Shown piece after piece: positions 27,278-35,103 of a stretch of DNA of 64,000 nucleotides. The translations under genes were made by a program, and so were the position numbers. The first letter of the stretch is position 1, and the number at the start of each line of letters is the position of its first letter. Under the pieces are notes generated by a model. That model did not search any database, was not told the origin of the DNA, and saw nothing but the letters and a program-made list of their open reading frames with translations. Origin of the DNA: Burkholderiales bacterium (GTDB lineage: Bacteria; Pseudomonadota; Gammaproteobacteria; Burkholderiales; SG8-41); contig JAIEPF010000001.1 of NCBI GenBank assembly GCA_019749945.1, positions 62,001 through 126,000 on the forward strand. The letters are read 5' to 3'.

Positions 27278-27479
27278 CAGCGAAGATTCTCTCTCGTGCA
27301 GCCTCAAGTACGGAAATAGCCGATTCCCGGGAAACCGAAGGAAAATCCTCCAGGAAGTCTTCGAGAGACGAACTTCCCTCAAGGTAATCAAAAAGGTTCT
27401 GAACGGGTACACGAGTACCCGTAAAGCAGAGTGCTCCACTCATGATCTCAAGGTCCCGGCTGACTAAAACTTTGTCCAT
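27261..27479 (-). CDS. DUF433 family antitoxin (second copy)
   Basis: A 72-residue DUF433 protein (DLEIMSGALCFTGTRVPVQN, then LFDYLEGSSSLEDFLEDFPSVSRESA), clearly related to the copy at 26835-27047. The ATG at 27479 has GGAGG directly upstream. The toxin that should follow begins correctly in the overlapping frame but is cut by the repeat. Two tandem modules of the same family point to an old duplication. It lies 33 nt downstream of the formaldehyde dehydrogenase gene on the same strand. Confidence 0.85.
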   Translation of the reverse strand: MDKVLVSRDLEIMSGALCFTGTRVPVQNLFDYLEGSSSLEDFLEDFPSVSRESAISVLEAARERIFADASAA

Positions 27480-27512
27480 GACTACCTCCAATATCGGAGT
27501 TTACTCCTCGTC

Positions 27513-28622
27513 CTAAAACACCACCACACTGCGTATCGATTCGCCGGAATGCATCAAATCAAATCCCTTGTTGATGTCCTCCAGTTTCAACTGGTGCGTG
27601 ATCAGATCGTCGATGTTGATCCTGCCGTCCATGTACCAGTCGACAATCTTCGGCACGTCGCGGCGGCCCTTGGCGCCGCCGAAGGCCGTGCCTTTCCACA
27701 CGCGGCCGGTGACCAGCTGGAACGGGCGCGTTTTTATTTCCTGCCCCGCACCCGCGACACCGATGATCACCGACACGCCCCAGCCCTTGTGGCAGCACTC
27801 CAGTGCCTGGCGCATCACATCGACATTGCCGATGCATTCAAAGCTGTAGTCGGCGCCGCCCTTCGTAAGATTCACCAGGTACGGCACCAGATCGCCTTCG
27901 ACTTCCTTCGGGTTGACAAAATGCGTCATGCCGAATTTTTCGGCGAGCGCCTTGCGTGAGGGATTGAGATCGACGCCGACAATCATGTTGGCGCCGGCCA
28001 TGCGCGCGCCCTGGATCACGTTCAAGCCGATGCCGCCCAAACCGAACACCACGACATTGGCGCCGGGCTCGACCTTGGCGGTGTTGATCACCGCACCGAT
28101 GCCGGTGGTGACACCGCAGCCGATGTAGCAGACCTTGTCGAAGGGCGCGTCTTCGCGAATCTTTGCCAGTGCGATTTCCGGCACCACGGTGTGATTGGCA
28201 AAGGTCGAGGTGCCCATGTAATGGAAGACCTTCTTGCCGCCCACTGAAAACCGGCTGCTGCCGTCGGGCATCACGCCCTGGCCCTGCGTGCTGCGGATCG
28301 CCTGGCACAGATTGGTCTTGCCGCTCAGGCAGTACTCGCACTGCCGGCATTCCGGGGTGTAGAGCGGAATGACATGGTCGCCTTTTTTCAGGCTGGTCAC
28401 CCCCGGCCCGATATCGACCACCACGCCCGCGCCTTCGTGGCCGAGGATCGCCGGGAACAGGCCCTCGGGGTCGGCGCCGGAGCGGGTGAATTCGTCGGTA
28501 TGGCAGATGCCGGTGGCCTTGATTTCGACCAGCACTTCGCCCGCGCGCGGGCCGTCGAGATCCACGGTTTCAATGGTCAGCGCGGCACCCGCCTTGTGCG
28601 CGACGGCAGCTCTGGTTTTCAT
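27513..28622 (-). CDS. adhC: S-(hydroxymethyl)glutathione dehydrogenase / class III alcohol dehydrogenase
   Basis: A 369-residue zinc alcohol dehydrogenase that oxidises the glutathione-formaldehyde adduct (FrmA/FlhA type). Catalytic zinc ligands lie in KATGICHTDE and ILGHEGAGVV; the structural zinc site is CRQCEYCLSGKTNLC. The Rossmann motif reads VFGLGGIGLNVIQGA, and GRVWKGTAFGGAKGRRDVPKIV is characteristic of class III enzymes. AAAAGGAAT precedes the start. No frmB/fghA hydrolase is next to it. It is divergent from gluQ. Confidence 0.92.
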   Translation of the reverse strand: MKTRAAVAHKAGAALTIETVDLDGPRAGEVLVEIKATGICHTDEFTRSGADPEGLFPAILGHEGAGVVVDIGPGVTSLKKGDHVIPLYTPECRQCEYCLSGKTNLCQAIRSTQGQGVMPDGSSRFSVGGKKVFHYMGTSTFANHTVVPEIALAKIREDAPFDKVCYIGCGVTTGIGAVINTAKVEPGANVVVFGLGGIGLNVIQGARMAGANMIVGVDLNPSRKALAEKFGMTHFVNPKEVEGDLVPYLVNLTKGGADYSFECIGNVDVMRQALECCHKGWGVSVIIGVAGAGQEIKTRPFQLVTGRVWKGTAFGGAKGRRDVPKIVDWYMDGRINIDDLITHQLKLEDINKGFDLMHSGESIRSVVVF

Positions 28623-28706
28623 GCGTCATTCCTTTTCATGCAATTTTCTCCGGTTCAGCCCAGGGCAGCATGGAGGCCGGCAATGGGAGTAGACTCGTAT
28701 TCTAGT

Positions 28707-29627
28707 ATGTCATCTTCATCATCAACCGCCGCACCGGCCTACCGCGGCCGCTTTGCCCCCTCGCCCACCGGCCCGCTGCATTTCGGCTCTCTGGTGGCCG
28801 CCGCCGGCAGTTATCTCGATGCCAGGGCCAACAAGGGCGCATGGCTGGTGCGCATGGAGGATATCGACCAGACGCGCACCGTGCCGGGTGCGGCCGATGC
28901 CATCCTGCGCATGCTGGAAACGCTGGGCATGGCCTGGGACGAGCAGGTGATCCACCAAAGCAGGCGTGATGACGCCTACGCCGCCGCGCTGGATAAACTC
29001 AAAAAACGCGGGCTGATCTATCCATGTTCCTGCAGCCGCCGTGAAATCGCCGACTCGGCGGTGGGCGGCATCGATGGCCCGGTATATCCCGGCACCTGCC
29101 GCAAGGGATTGCTGGCGGGACGCGCCGCACGCGCCGAACGCGTGCTGACCAACAATACACGCATCGAATTCACCGATACCATCCAGGGCCGGATCGCGCA
29201 CAGCCTCGAACGCCAGGTCGGTGATTTCGTGGTGAAACGCGCCGACGGGTATTATGCCTATCAGCTCGCGGTTGTGGTGGACGACAAGATGCAGGGCATC
29301 ACCGATGTCGTGCGCGGCGCCGATCTCCTCGATTCAACAACGCGGCAGATTTACCTGCAGCAACTGCTGAAATATCCGACACCGCGTTACGCCCACCTGC
29401 CGGTGGCCGTCAATGTACTCGGCGAAAAACTCTCCAAGCAGACGCTGGCCGCGCCCATCGACGGCACGCAGCCGGTGGCCGTGCTCAACGCCGCGCTGAA
29501 TTTCCTCGGCCAGGACACTGTCTCCGGCTGCGGCCCGCAGGACGTGGCGGCGTTCTGGCCGCGCGCGATTGCCGGCTGGAAACTCGGCCGCGTGCCGAAA
29601 CAACGTACGTTGAGCGCCCCCGACTAA
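28707..29627 (+). CDS. gluQ: Glutamyl-queuosine tRNA(Asp) synthetase
   Basis: A 306-residue paralogue of the GluRS catalytic core that attaches glutamate to queuosine in tRNA(Asp). It shows RGRFAPSPTGPLHFGSLVAAAGSY (HIGH-type region), EDIDQTRTVPGAA, the zinc-site pattern PCSCSRREI and YPGTC, and KLSKQTLAAP (KMSK-type loop). There is no anticodon-binding domain, as expected. Two ATGs are possible (28683 and 28707); I use the shorter. The 3' end overlaps the convergent SbtB-like gene by 4 nt. Confidence 0.92.
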   Translation: MSSSSSTAAPAYRGRFAPSPTGPLHFGSLVAAAGSYLDARANKGAWLVRMEDIDQTRTVPGAADAILRMLETLGMAWDEQVIHQSRRDDAYAAALDKLKKRGLIYPCSCSRREIADSAVGGIDGPVYPGTCRKGLLAGRAARAERVLTNNTRIEFTDTIQGRIAHSLERQVGDFVVKRADGYYAYQLAVVVDDKMQGITDVVRGADLLDSTTRQIYLQQLLKYPTPRYAHLPVAVNVLGEKLSKQTLAAPIDGTQPVAVLNAALNFLGQDTVSGCGPQDVAAFWPRAIAGWKLGRVPKQRTLSAPD

Positions 29628-29944
29628 TACATCCCGGGCCGAAAGACTTCCACCTCGGCGAGCAGCACGCGCACCGAAAAATGATCCGAAAACTGCCCAA
29701 GCACCTGCTGCGCGACTGATTCGGCGGTTGCGCGCTCGCAGATCACCTTCATTTCTATGGTGCGATCGGTTTCTCCTGCGCCCTCGCGGCGCCGCTCGCC
29801 ATCCGCGGCGAAACTGCCCCCGCGCACCTCGTGCACGGTGTAGCCATGCGCACCCAGGCGGCCAATCAGGGCGATCAGTTTTTCCTCGAGCACGTATTCG
29901 GCAATGATGGTGAGCTGGCATCTGCGATGCGTCGACACGCTCAT
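29624..29944 (-). CDS. sbtB: SbtB-like PII family protein
   Basis: A 106-residue PII-fold protein: LTIIAEYVLEEKLIALIGRLGAHGYTVHEV, a T-loop region with a charged stretch (ADGERRREGAGETDRTI), then EMKVICERATAESVAQQVLGQF. It overlaps the upstream SbtA-type transporter gene by 4 nt (ATGA). That pairing is the hallmark of SbtB, which binds adenine nucleotides and gates the bicarbonate carrier in cyanobacteria. The C-terminal Cys-containing redox loop of some SbtB proteins is absent (it ends FRPGMY). Confidence 0.82.
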   Translation of the reverse strand: MSVSTHRRCQLTIIAEYVLEEKLIALIGRLGAHGYTVHEVRGGSFAADGERRREGAGETDRTIEMKVICERATAESVAQQVLGQFSDHFSVRVLLAEVEVFRPGMY

Positions 29945-30867
29945 GACATTCCTCCCAGCCAGGCAAGCAGCGGCACGTTGATGAAAACGTTGAACGGAAA
30001 GGTGACGGCCAGCGCGGACGAAATGCCCAGCGCGGGATTGGCCTCCGGCACCGCCATGCGCATCGCCGCCGGAGCGGCGATATAGGAGGCGCTCGCCAGC
30101 AGCACGCCGAGCAGTGTAGCGCCGCCCGCGGAGAGGCCGAGCAGCCAGCTGCCGAGCCCGACGCCGGCAGCCCCCGTCACCAGCGGGGTCACCAGCGCGA
30201 ACACCACCAGCGGCATGCCGGCGCGGCGCAGATCCGGGAAGCGGCCGCCCACCACCAGCCCGAGTTCCAGCAAATACAGCGCAAGCAGGCCGCGGAACAG
30301 GTCGCTGAACACGGGCTTCAGCGATGCATAACCTTCGGTGCCAACGATGTATCCGATCAGGATGCCGCCGGCCAGCAGCACGATGCCCTTGTTGACCGCG
30401 ACTTCGCGGAACACCGGCGCCCCCGTCGCAGCGCGCGAACGCGCCAGCATCACGCCGGCAATGATGCCCGGGGCCTCCATCAGGGCCAGCAGCACCGGCA
30501 TGAAGGGTTCGGCAGGAATGCCGCGCTGCTGCAGGTAAGCCGTCGCAATCGCGAAGGTCACCACGGAAACGGAACCGTAGTGCGCGGCAACGCTGGCGGC
30601 ATCGGCACGGCCCAGTCCGACGGCATTGCGCAGAACCGGAAACAGCACAAAGGGCAGCGCAAATCCGGCAAAAACGGCAAATACCGCCGGCAATGCGACA
30701 TCAGCCAGCGGTTGATGCGACAACACGACGCCGCCCTTCAGACCGATGGCCAGCAGCAGGTAGACCGACAAGGCCTCGTACACCGGCTCCGGAAAACGCA
30801 GGTCCGAGCGGGCGAGCCTTGCCGCAACACCCAGGGCAAACATCAGGACCAGCGGATCGATCATCAT
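29941..30867 (-). CDS. sbtA: Sodium-dependent bicarbonate transport family permease (SbtA)
   Basis: A 308-residue membrane protein with about ten hydrophobic segments and an internal repeat, matching the SbtA family. Typical segments are FPEPVYEALSVYLLLAIGLKGGV, AAHYGSVSVVTFAIA, and ASASYIAAPAAMRMAVPEANP followed by SSALAVTFPFNVFINVPL. These are the Na+ and bicarbonate-site regions of SbtA. The next gene is its PII-like partner with ATGA overlap. A neighbouring ATG one codon later is an equal start. In a heterotroph it may feed carboxylases; that is inference. Confidence 0.85.
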   Translation of the reverse strand: MMIDPLVLMFALGVAARLARSDLRFPEPVYEALSVYLLLAIGLKGGVVLSHQPLADVALPAVFAVFAGFALPFVLFPVLRNAVGLGRADAASVAAHYGSVSVVTFAIATAYLQQRGIPAEPFMPVLLALMEAPGIIAGVMLARSRAATGAPVFREVAVNKGIVLLAGGILIGYIVGTEGYASLKPVFSDLFRGLLALYLLELGLVVGGRFPDLRRAGMPLVVFALVTPLVTGAAGVGLGSWLLGLSAGGATLLGVLLASASYIAAPAAMRMAVPEANPALGISSALAVTFPFNVFINVPLLAWLGGMS

Positions 30868-30881
30868 GCCGGGCTTCCGCC

Positions 30882-32117
30882 TCAGATCACCTTGCGGGCA
30901 CGCAGCCCGGCGATCGTCTCGGCGTCGTAGCCGAGTTCGCCGAGGATCGCTGCGCTGTCGGCACCCACCGGCCGCGGCGGTGTATCGGCGCGCGGGCCGT
31001 CATGGGCAAAAGTGAACGGGGACAGCGGCACCTTGAGGTCCCTGGCGAAACCGGTCGCCGCCGGCGGGAAGCTGTGGAACAGCCCGCGCGAGGCGGTCTG
31101 CGCCTCCGCCATGCATTCGGGGATGGTGCGCACACGACCGGCCGGCGCACCGGCCTCGTTGAACAGCGGCTCCCATTCCGCGGCGGTCTTCGCCATCAGC
31201 TTCTCCTGCATCAGCGCGCGCAACGCCGGAATGTTGTCGCGCCGCGCGGCACCGGTGGCGAAACGCGGATCGTCGTTGAGCGCGGTCAGCCCGAGCACCT
31301 TGAGCAAGCCCTGGTGCTGGTGCTCCTCGTTGATGGCGAAGGCGATCAGGCCGTCGGCGGTGTTGAAGGTGGTCGAGGCCGGGGAACGGCTGGCCGCATC
31401 GTTGCCGCCCTGTTTCGGCGCGGCGCCGGTATTCATGTAGGCCGTCACCACCGAGGCCATCAGGATGATGTTGGTGTCGAGCATGGCGAGGTCGATGTAC
31501 TGGCCGCGCCCCGTGCGCTGTTTCTGGTACAACGCGGCCGACACCGCATAAGCGGCAGCCAGACCGGTGGAATAATCGATGATCGGCGGGCCGGCCTTGA
31601 GCGGACCGGTCTCCTTGGTGCCGGTCACGCTCATGAAACCCGACCAGGCCTGGATCACGCTGTCATAGGCCGGATGGCTCTGTTTCGGTCCGGTGTTGCC
31701 GTACGCGGTGATCGACATGAACACCACTTCGGGATTCACTTTTTTCACCGCCTCGTAGCCGATGCCGCGTTTTTCAGCGGAGCCGCTGCGCAGGTTCTGC
31801 ACGACAACGTCGCATTCCGCGGCGAGTTTCAGAAAAATGTCGCGGCCTTCGGGTTTGTTCAGATCCAGCGCGAGGAAACGTTTGTTCGAGGACTGGGTCA
31901 TGAAACCCAGCGACAGGCCCTGCTGGCCGAAGGAGGGATCGGATTCGGTGCGCCAGCGCACCGTTTCACCCCTGCCCGGCGGCTCGATCTTGATGACCTC
32001 GGCGCCGAGCAGCGCCAGCTGGTAGGCGCAGAACGGCCCCGCCAGAACGCGTGTCAGGTCCAGCACCTTGATGCCGGCAAAAGCCCGTTGGTCGGTTATT
32101 TGTTGATTCGCTGCCAT
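30882..32117 (-). CDS. Class III (CaiB/BaiF/Frc) CoA-transferase
   Basis: A 411-residue family III CoA-transferase moving CoA between carboxylic acids. The N-terminus FAGIKVLDLTRVLAGPFCAYQLALLGAEVIKIE is the family signature. NKRFLALDLNKPEGRD, NPEVVFMSITAYGNTGP and the likely catalytic aspartate in GPPIIDYSTGLAAAYAV follow. The C-terminal third carries GAPAGRVRTIPECMA. CoA donor and acceptor are unknown. It precedes sbtA by 14 nt on the same strand, which may be chance; it could serve any of the acid-catabolic operons in the window. Confidence 0.9.
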   Translation of the reverse strand: MAANQQITDQRAFAGIKVLDLTRVLAGPFCAYQLALLGAEVIKIEPPGRGETVRWRTESDPSFGQQGLSLGFMTQSSNKRFLALDLNKPEGRDIFLKLAAECDVVVQNLRSGSAEKRGIGYEAVKKVNPEVVFMSITAYGNTGPKQSHPAYDSVIQAWSGFMSVTGTKETGPLKAGPPIIDYSTGLAAAYAVSAALYQKQRTGRGQYIDLAMLDTNIILMASVVTAYMNTGAAPKQGGNDAASRSPASTTFNTADGLIAFAINEEHQHQGLLKVLGLTALNDDPRFATGAARRDNIPALRALMQEKLMAKTAAEWEPLFNEAGAPAGRVRTIPECMAEAQTASRGLFHSFPPAATGFARDLKVPLSPFTFAHDGPRADTPPRPVGADSAAILGELGYDAETIAGLRARKVI

Positions 32118-32189
32118 GATGCGCTCCGTAAAAAACCGGAAGCATCATAACAAGCGCCCGGCGGCGCCGGGCGGGCAGTTCACATTACG

Positions 32190-33065
32190 CTAAGGCGCCC
32201 GCACCGCGCCGAGGCGCAGCGGGCGCGATTTTTCAGCGGCCACACGAACGAGCAGTTCGCGGATCTGCGGCACCATCGCCTGCGCCGCCTCTTCGCCTGC
32301 GGCAAGATTGGCCAGCTTGTGGGAAAAATCCGTGATGCGCGAGCGGACGGTCTGCGGCCGGATCACGACGTCGGCCTGCTGCGCATCGGCCGAACCGCGC
32401 CACGATACGTCGACCGCGATCACGATGTCAGCGCCCATGTCGCGCGCCACCGAAGCCGGCACCCGGCTCGCCACGCCGCCATCGACATATTCGGTGCCGC
32501 GGATCATCACCGGCCAGAACAGCTTGGGCACGCTGGCGGAAGCGCGTACGGCCATGCCGGTATTGCCGCGGTTGAAAATCACCATGCGGTTGGTTGCGCG
32601 TTCAGCCGCCACCACGGCAAACGGTTTCTGCAGGGCCTCGATCGGGCGGTTGCGCACCGTCTCGTTGATGTACTGCTGCAGGCGGCCGCCTTCGATCATG
32701 CCGGGGCCGAACAGCGTAAAGTCGAGCAGGTCGTCGTCCTCGACTTCGAGAGCCGCGGCCTTCAGCTCGGCGGCACGCATGCCGCCGGCGTGGAGCGCGG
32801 CAACCACCGCACCGGAGCTGACACCGACGATGACATCCGCCTCGATGCCGGCCGCTTCCAGTGCCTGCAGCACGCCGACATGGGCAAACCCGCGTGAGCC
32901 GCCCGCTCCCAGCACCAGCCCGATCACCGGCCGTGCCGCTGTGGTGCGCACCAGCGGCGCGGCATGCGGCGCATCGGCCGCGGTGTAGTTGACCGGCGCA
33001 GTGGCGCAGCCGGCGAGAACGCCGACGGTCAGGGTAACCAGGATTTTTTTGCTGAGGCTGCGCAT
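32190..33065 (-). CDS. Patatin-like phospholipase lipoprotein (RssA-type)
   Basis: A 291-residue lipoprotein: signal peptide with lipobox LAGC (Cys20), then the patatin fold. The oxyanion hole is LVLGAGGSRGFAHVGVLQAL, the serine is in GVSSGAVVAALHAGG (G-x-S-x-G), and the aspartate of the Ser-Asp dyad is in YVDGGVASRVPASV. It resembles bacterial RssA/YchK-type patatins anchored in the envelope. The physiological lipid is unknown. It is divergent from a Bug receptor gene, with 244 nt between. Confidence 0.87.
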   Translation of the reverse strand: MRSLSKKILVTLTVGVLAGCATAPVNYTAADAPHAAPLVRTTAARPVIGLVLGAGGSRGFAHVGVLQALEAAGIEADVIVGVSSGAVVAALHAGGMRAAELKAAALEVEDDDLLDFTLFGPGMIEGGRLQQYINETVRNRPIEALQKPFAVVAAERATNRMVIFNRGNTGMAVRASASVPKLFWPVMIRGTEYVDGGVASRVPASVARDMGADIVIAVDVSWRGSADAQQADVVIRPQTVRSRITDFSHKLANLAAGEEAAQAMVPQIRELLVRVAAEKSRPLRLGAVRAP

Positions 33066-33147
33066 GGCTTCGAGTGTGCGAGTGTGGGATGACCGCCAAT
33101 TTCAGTCAAGGTTCCCTGCAGCCTCCGGCATACCCTGCCGCAGGCGC

Positions 33148-33202
33148 ACCAATTTGGTACCGCACTGTAACGGTTGCCTTGCCCGGGCAAACCCGACAGA
33201 AT
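33148..33202 (+). promoter_or_regulatory. Operator dyad and sigma-70-type promoter of the 33310 Bug gene
   Basis: The dyad ACCAATTTGGT (33148-33158) is followed by -35 TTGCCT (33174-33179), a 17-nt spacer and -10 CAGAAT (33197-33202). The same arrangement (dyad, TTGCCA, 17 nt, CAGAAT) precedes the Bug gene at 35104, and the spacers are nearly identical. Conservation between the two copies supports function. Confidence 0.6.
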
Positions 33203-33227
33203 CCGCATCTGCTTTTGCAGCACCCTT

Positions 33228-33276
33228 GGGCCAGTTAACCATTACTTCGTGAGATGAAGTAATGGTTAACTGGCCC
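33228..33276 (+). other. Perfect 21-bp inverted repeat in the leader of a Bug gene
   Basis: Arms 33228-33248 and 33256-33276 are exact reverse complements (GGGCCAGTTAACC outward end) around loop GTGAGAT. It lies about 20-70 nt after the predicted transcription start and 33 nt before the ATG. No U-run follows, so it is not a classic terminator. Confidence 0.85.
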
Positions 33277-33309
33277 TAGAAATATAAACGTCTTGCCTAG
33301 AGGAAAACC

Positions 33310-34284
33310 ATGCATTTCACCCGTTATCTGATGCCGCTGATCGCCGCATCCCTGAGCCTGGGCGCCGCGCCGGCCGCCTTTGCCGCCGATTACCCCAGCC
33401 GTCCGATCCGCCTGATCGTGCCCAACGCCGCCGGCAGTTCAGTCGATACATTGGGGCGGATTTTCGCCAATGCACTGACCGGCGTCGCCAAACAGCAGGT
33501 CGTCGTGGACAACCGCGCCGGCGCCGGCGGCCTGATCGGCATGGAAATCGGCAAGGATGCCCTGCCCGACGGCTACACGCTGGTTTCGGCATCGACCGCC
33601 GCCATGGTCATCGGCCCGCATATCCACAAAAAACTGCCCTTCGATCCGCTGAAGGACTACGAATTCATCTCGCTGTTCGGCAACACGCCGAACATCCTGG
33701 TGGTCAATCCCTCGCTCCCGGTCAAGTCGGTCCGGGAACTGATTGAATACAACAAGAGCCGCGGCGGCAAAGCCAACATGGCATCAGCCGGCGTCGGTTC
33801 GCAAAGCCACCTCGCGGGCGTCTTGTTCATGCAGATGGCCAAATCCGAAGCCCTGCATGTGCCGTACAAGGGCGGCGGTGCATCGGTCGCGGCCGTGGTT
33901 GCCGGTGAATCGCAATGGACCATCACTCCGGCGCCTGCGGTGGCCGGCCTGATCAAGGGCGGCAAACTGCGCGCGGTCGCGCACAGCCTGCCCTCCAAGA
34001 CCGTGCTGCTCGGTGACCTGCCGGCGATCGCCGAAACCGTGCCCGGGTTCCAGTACGGCGGCTGGAACGGCCTGCTGGCCCCGGCCAAGACACCGAAGCC
34101 GATCCTCGCCAAGGTTCGCGAGATGCTGGTCAAAGCCACCCAGAACGCCGAGTTCAAGGCCGGGTTTGAGCGGCAGATGACGGAAGTCACCACCAGCACG
34201 CCGGAAGAATTCCGCAAGTTTGTGGCCGAAGAAATCAAGGCCATGGGTCCGGTGGTAAAAGCCGCCGGCCTGACGGCCATGTGA
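33310..34284 (+). CDS. Bug/TctC-type substrate-binding protein
   Basis: A 324-residue periplasmic receptor with a cleavable signal peptide (LIAASLSLGAAPAAFAADYP). The mature N-terminus YPSRPIRLIVPNAAGSSVDTLGR and the motif DNRAGAGGLIGMEIGKDALPDGYTL define the Bug family. It is closely similar to the gene at 35104 (both have VPNxAGSSVDTL, AGAGGxIGMEIGK and YKGGGASVAA), so the two are recent paralogues with matching promoters. AGAGGA precedes the ATG. No TctAB genes are near. Confidence 0.92.
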   Translation: MHFTRYLMPLIAASLSLGAAPAAFAADYPSRPIRLIVPNAAGSSVDTLGRIFANALTGVAKQQVVVDNRAGAGGLIGMEIGKDALPDGYTLVSASTAAMVIGPHIHKKLPFDPLKDYEFISLFGNTPNILVVNPSLPVKSVRELIEYNKSRGGKANMASAGVGSQSHLAGVLFMQMAKSEALHVPYKGGGASVAAVVAGESQWTITPAPAVAGLIKGGKLRAVAHSLPSKTVLLGDLPAIAETVPGFQYGGWNGLLAPAKTPKPILAKVREMLVKATQNAEFKAGFERQMTEVTTSTPEEFRKFVAEEIKAMGPVVKAAGLTAM

Positions 34285-34309
34285 TCCGGTTTCGGGCAAC
34301 AGGCATCAC

Positions 34310-34332
34310 GGGCGGCTGCGGCCGCCCTTTTT
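34310..34332 (+). terminator. Rho-independent terminator
   Basis: GGGCGGC (34310-34316), loop TGCG, GCCGCCC (34321-34327) and a run of five T. It follows the 33310 Bug gene and touches the stop codon of the convergent CMD gene. Confidence 0.85.
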
Positions 34333-34907
34333 CACACCTTGTTTTTTTGTGCGGCGACTGCGGCCATCGCCGCCGCGAGTTCGCCCTGCTGCGCCGAGAG
34401 CGTCTTCAGCCAGCGCTGCCCGCCGAAGGTGAAACCAATCCAGTAACCCAACTCCACCAGTTCGGGCTCGGTAAATTCCCCGCGCAGCGCCGCCCACATC
34501 GCGTCATCCGCCTGATTCGGGTCATACATGATCGCGTCGGCGTAACGCAGCGCTATTTTCTCGCGCTGCGAGAATCTGCCGGACTTTTCGTACTGCATCA
34601 GTTCCGCCATCTTGCTGTCGGCCTCCCGCGCGGACCGCGCGGTTCCCTGGTTGCTTCAGTAGCCGCATTCAATGGTGAATGCGACGTAGGCGCGCAGCAT
34701 TTCCTTCAGGTCGTGCTCAAGCAAGCCGGCGCCGTTGTCGAACAGCAGTTCGCGCGTCTGCGTGAACGAGCGCATCACGTCCGGCTGGTGCGCGCGGATC
34801 GCCTGGTTTTCCGGCCCGGGACGCCCGGCGGCAATGGCGTCGTCAAGCCAGCGCCTGATCTGGGGGTCGGCAATCGCGTCGGGTGTCACATAACTGAGTC
34901 GGGCCAT
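34332..34907 (-). CDS. Carboxymuconolactone decarboxylase / AhpD-like protein with in-frame TGA (probable selenoprotein)
   Basis: Read through the TGA at 34656-34658 this is one 191-residue CMD/AhpD-fold protein. The N-terminal half starts MARLSYVTPDAIADPQIRRW at 34907 (AAAGGA 8 nt upstream) and runs to AYVAFTIECGY. The same frame continues after TGA as SNQGTARSAREADSKMAELM, then FSQREKIALRYADAIMYDP and EPELVELGYWIGFTFGGQRW. AhpD-type proteins have a CxxC redox pair here, so the motif is Cys81-Gly-Tyr-TGA84, read as CxxU. A strong SECIS-like hairpin follows. The likely role is thiol/selenol-dependent peroxide or quinone reduction. A Cys-to-stop mutation is the alternative. Confidence 0.85.
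34626..34658 (-). promoter_or_regulatory. SECIS-like element following the TGA of the CMD/AhpD-like gene
   Basis: After UGA come 13 nt, then a perfect 6-bp stem CCGCGC/GCGCGG (34642-34637 and 34631-34626) with a five-base loop GGUCC. In the E. coli fdhF SECIS the loop is AGGUCU and its critical G and U lie 20 and 21 nt after UGA; here they lie at 21 and 22. This close match in sequence and spacing is good evidence for SelB binding. Confidence 0.75.
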
Positions 34908-34988
34908 CTCGATATCCTTTGGTATCAACCGGAGGCACATAGTGTCTGGCACGATGCGCACTCCCGCAAGCAACATCAAGCCGGTCGC

Positions 34989-35042
34989 CCCGACCAAATT
35001 GGTCGGGCAATGGTTGCCATACCCGGTCAAACCCGACAGAAT
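34989..35042 (+). promoter_or_regulatory. Operator dyad and promoter of the 35104 Bug gene
   Basis: Dyad CCCGACC-AAATT-GGTCGGG (34989-35007), then -35 TTGCCA (35014-35019), 17 nt, and -10 CAGAAT (35037-35042). It parallels the promoter at 33148-33202. The dyad also lies upstream of the divergent CMD gene and could affect both. Confidence 0.6.
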
Positions 35043-35103
35043 TCTTGCCAAAGGCTGATGTGGTTCAAAAGACCTTAAAACCTAACAACACAGGAGGAGC
35101 CTC

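Noticed and set aside
28374..28706. N-terminal extension of gluQ
   Set aside because: These codons overlap the adhC start in antisense and have no similarity to the family, which begins just before RGRFAPSPTG.
33228..33276. Hairpin read as a rho-independent terminator for the patatin or Bug gene
   Set aside because: No T-run follows on either strand and it lies between a promoter and the start codon.
34656..34658. TGA read as tryptophan by a changed genetic code
   Set aside because: Many intact genes in the window end with TGA (for example those at 985 and 26835), so TGA is a normal stop here.
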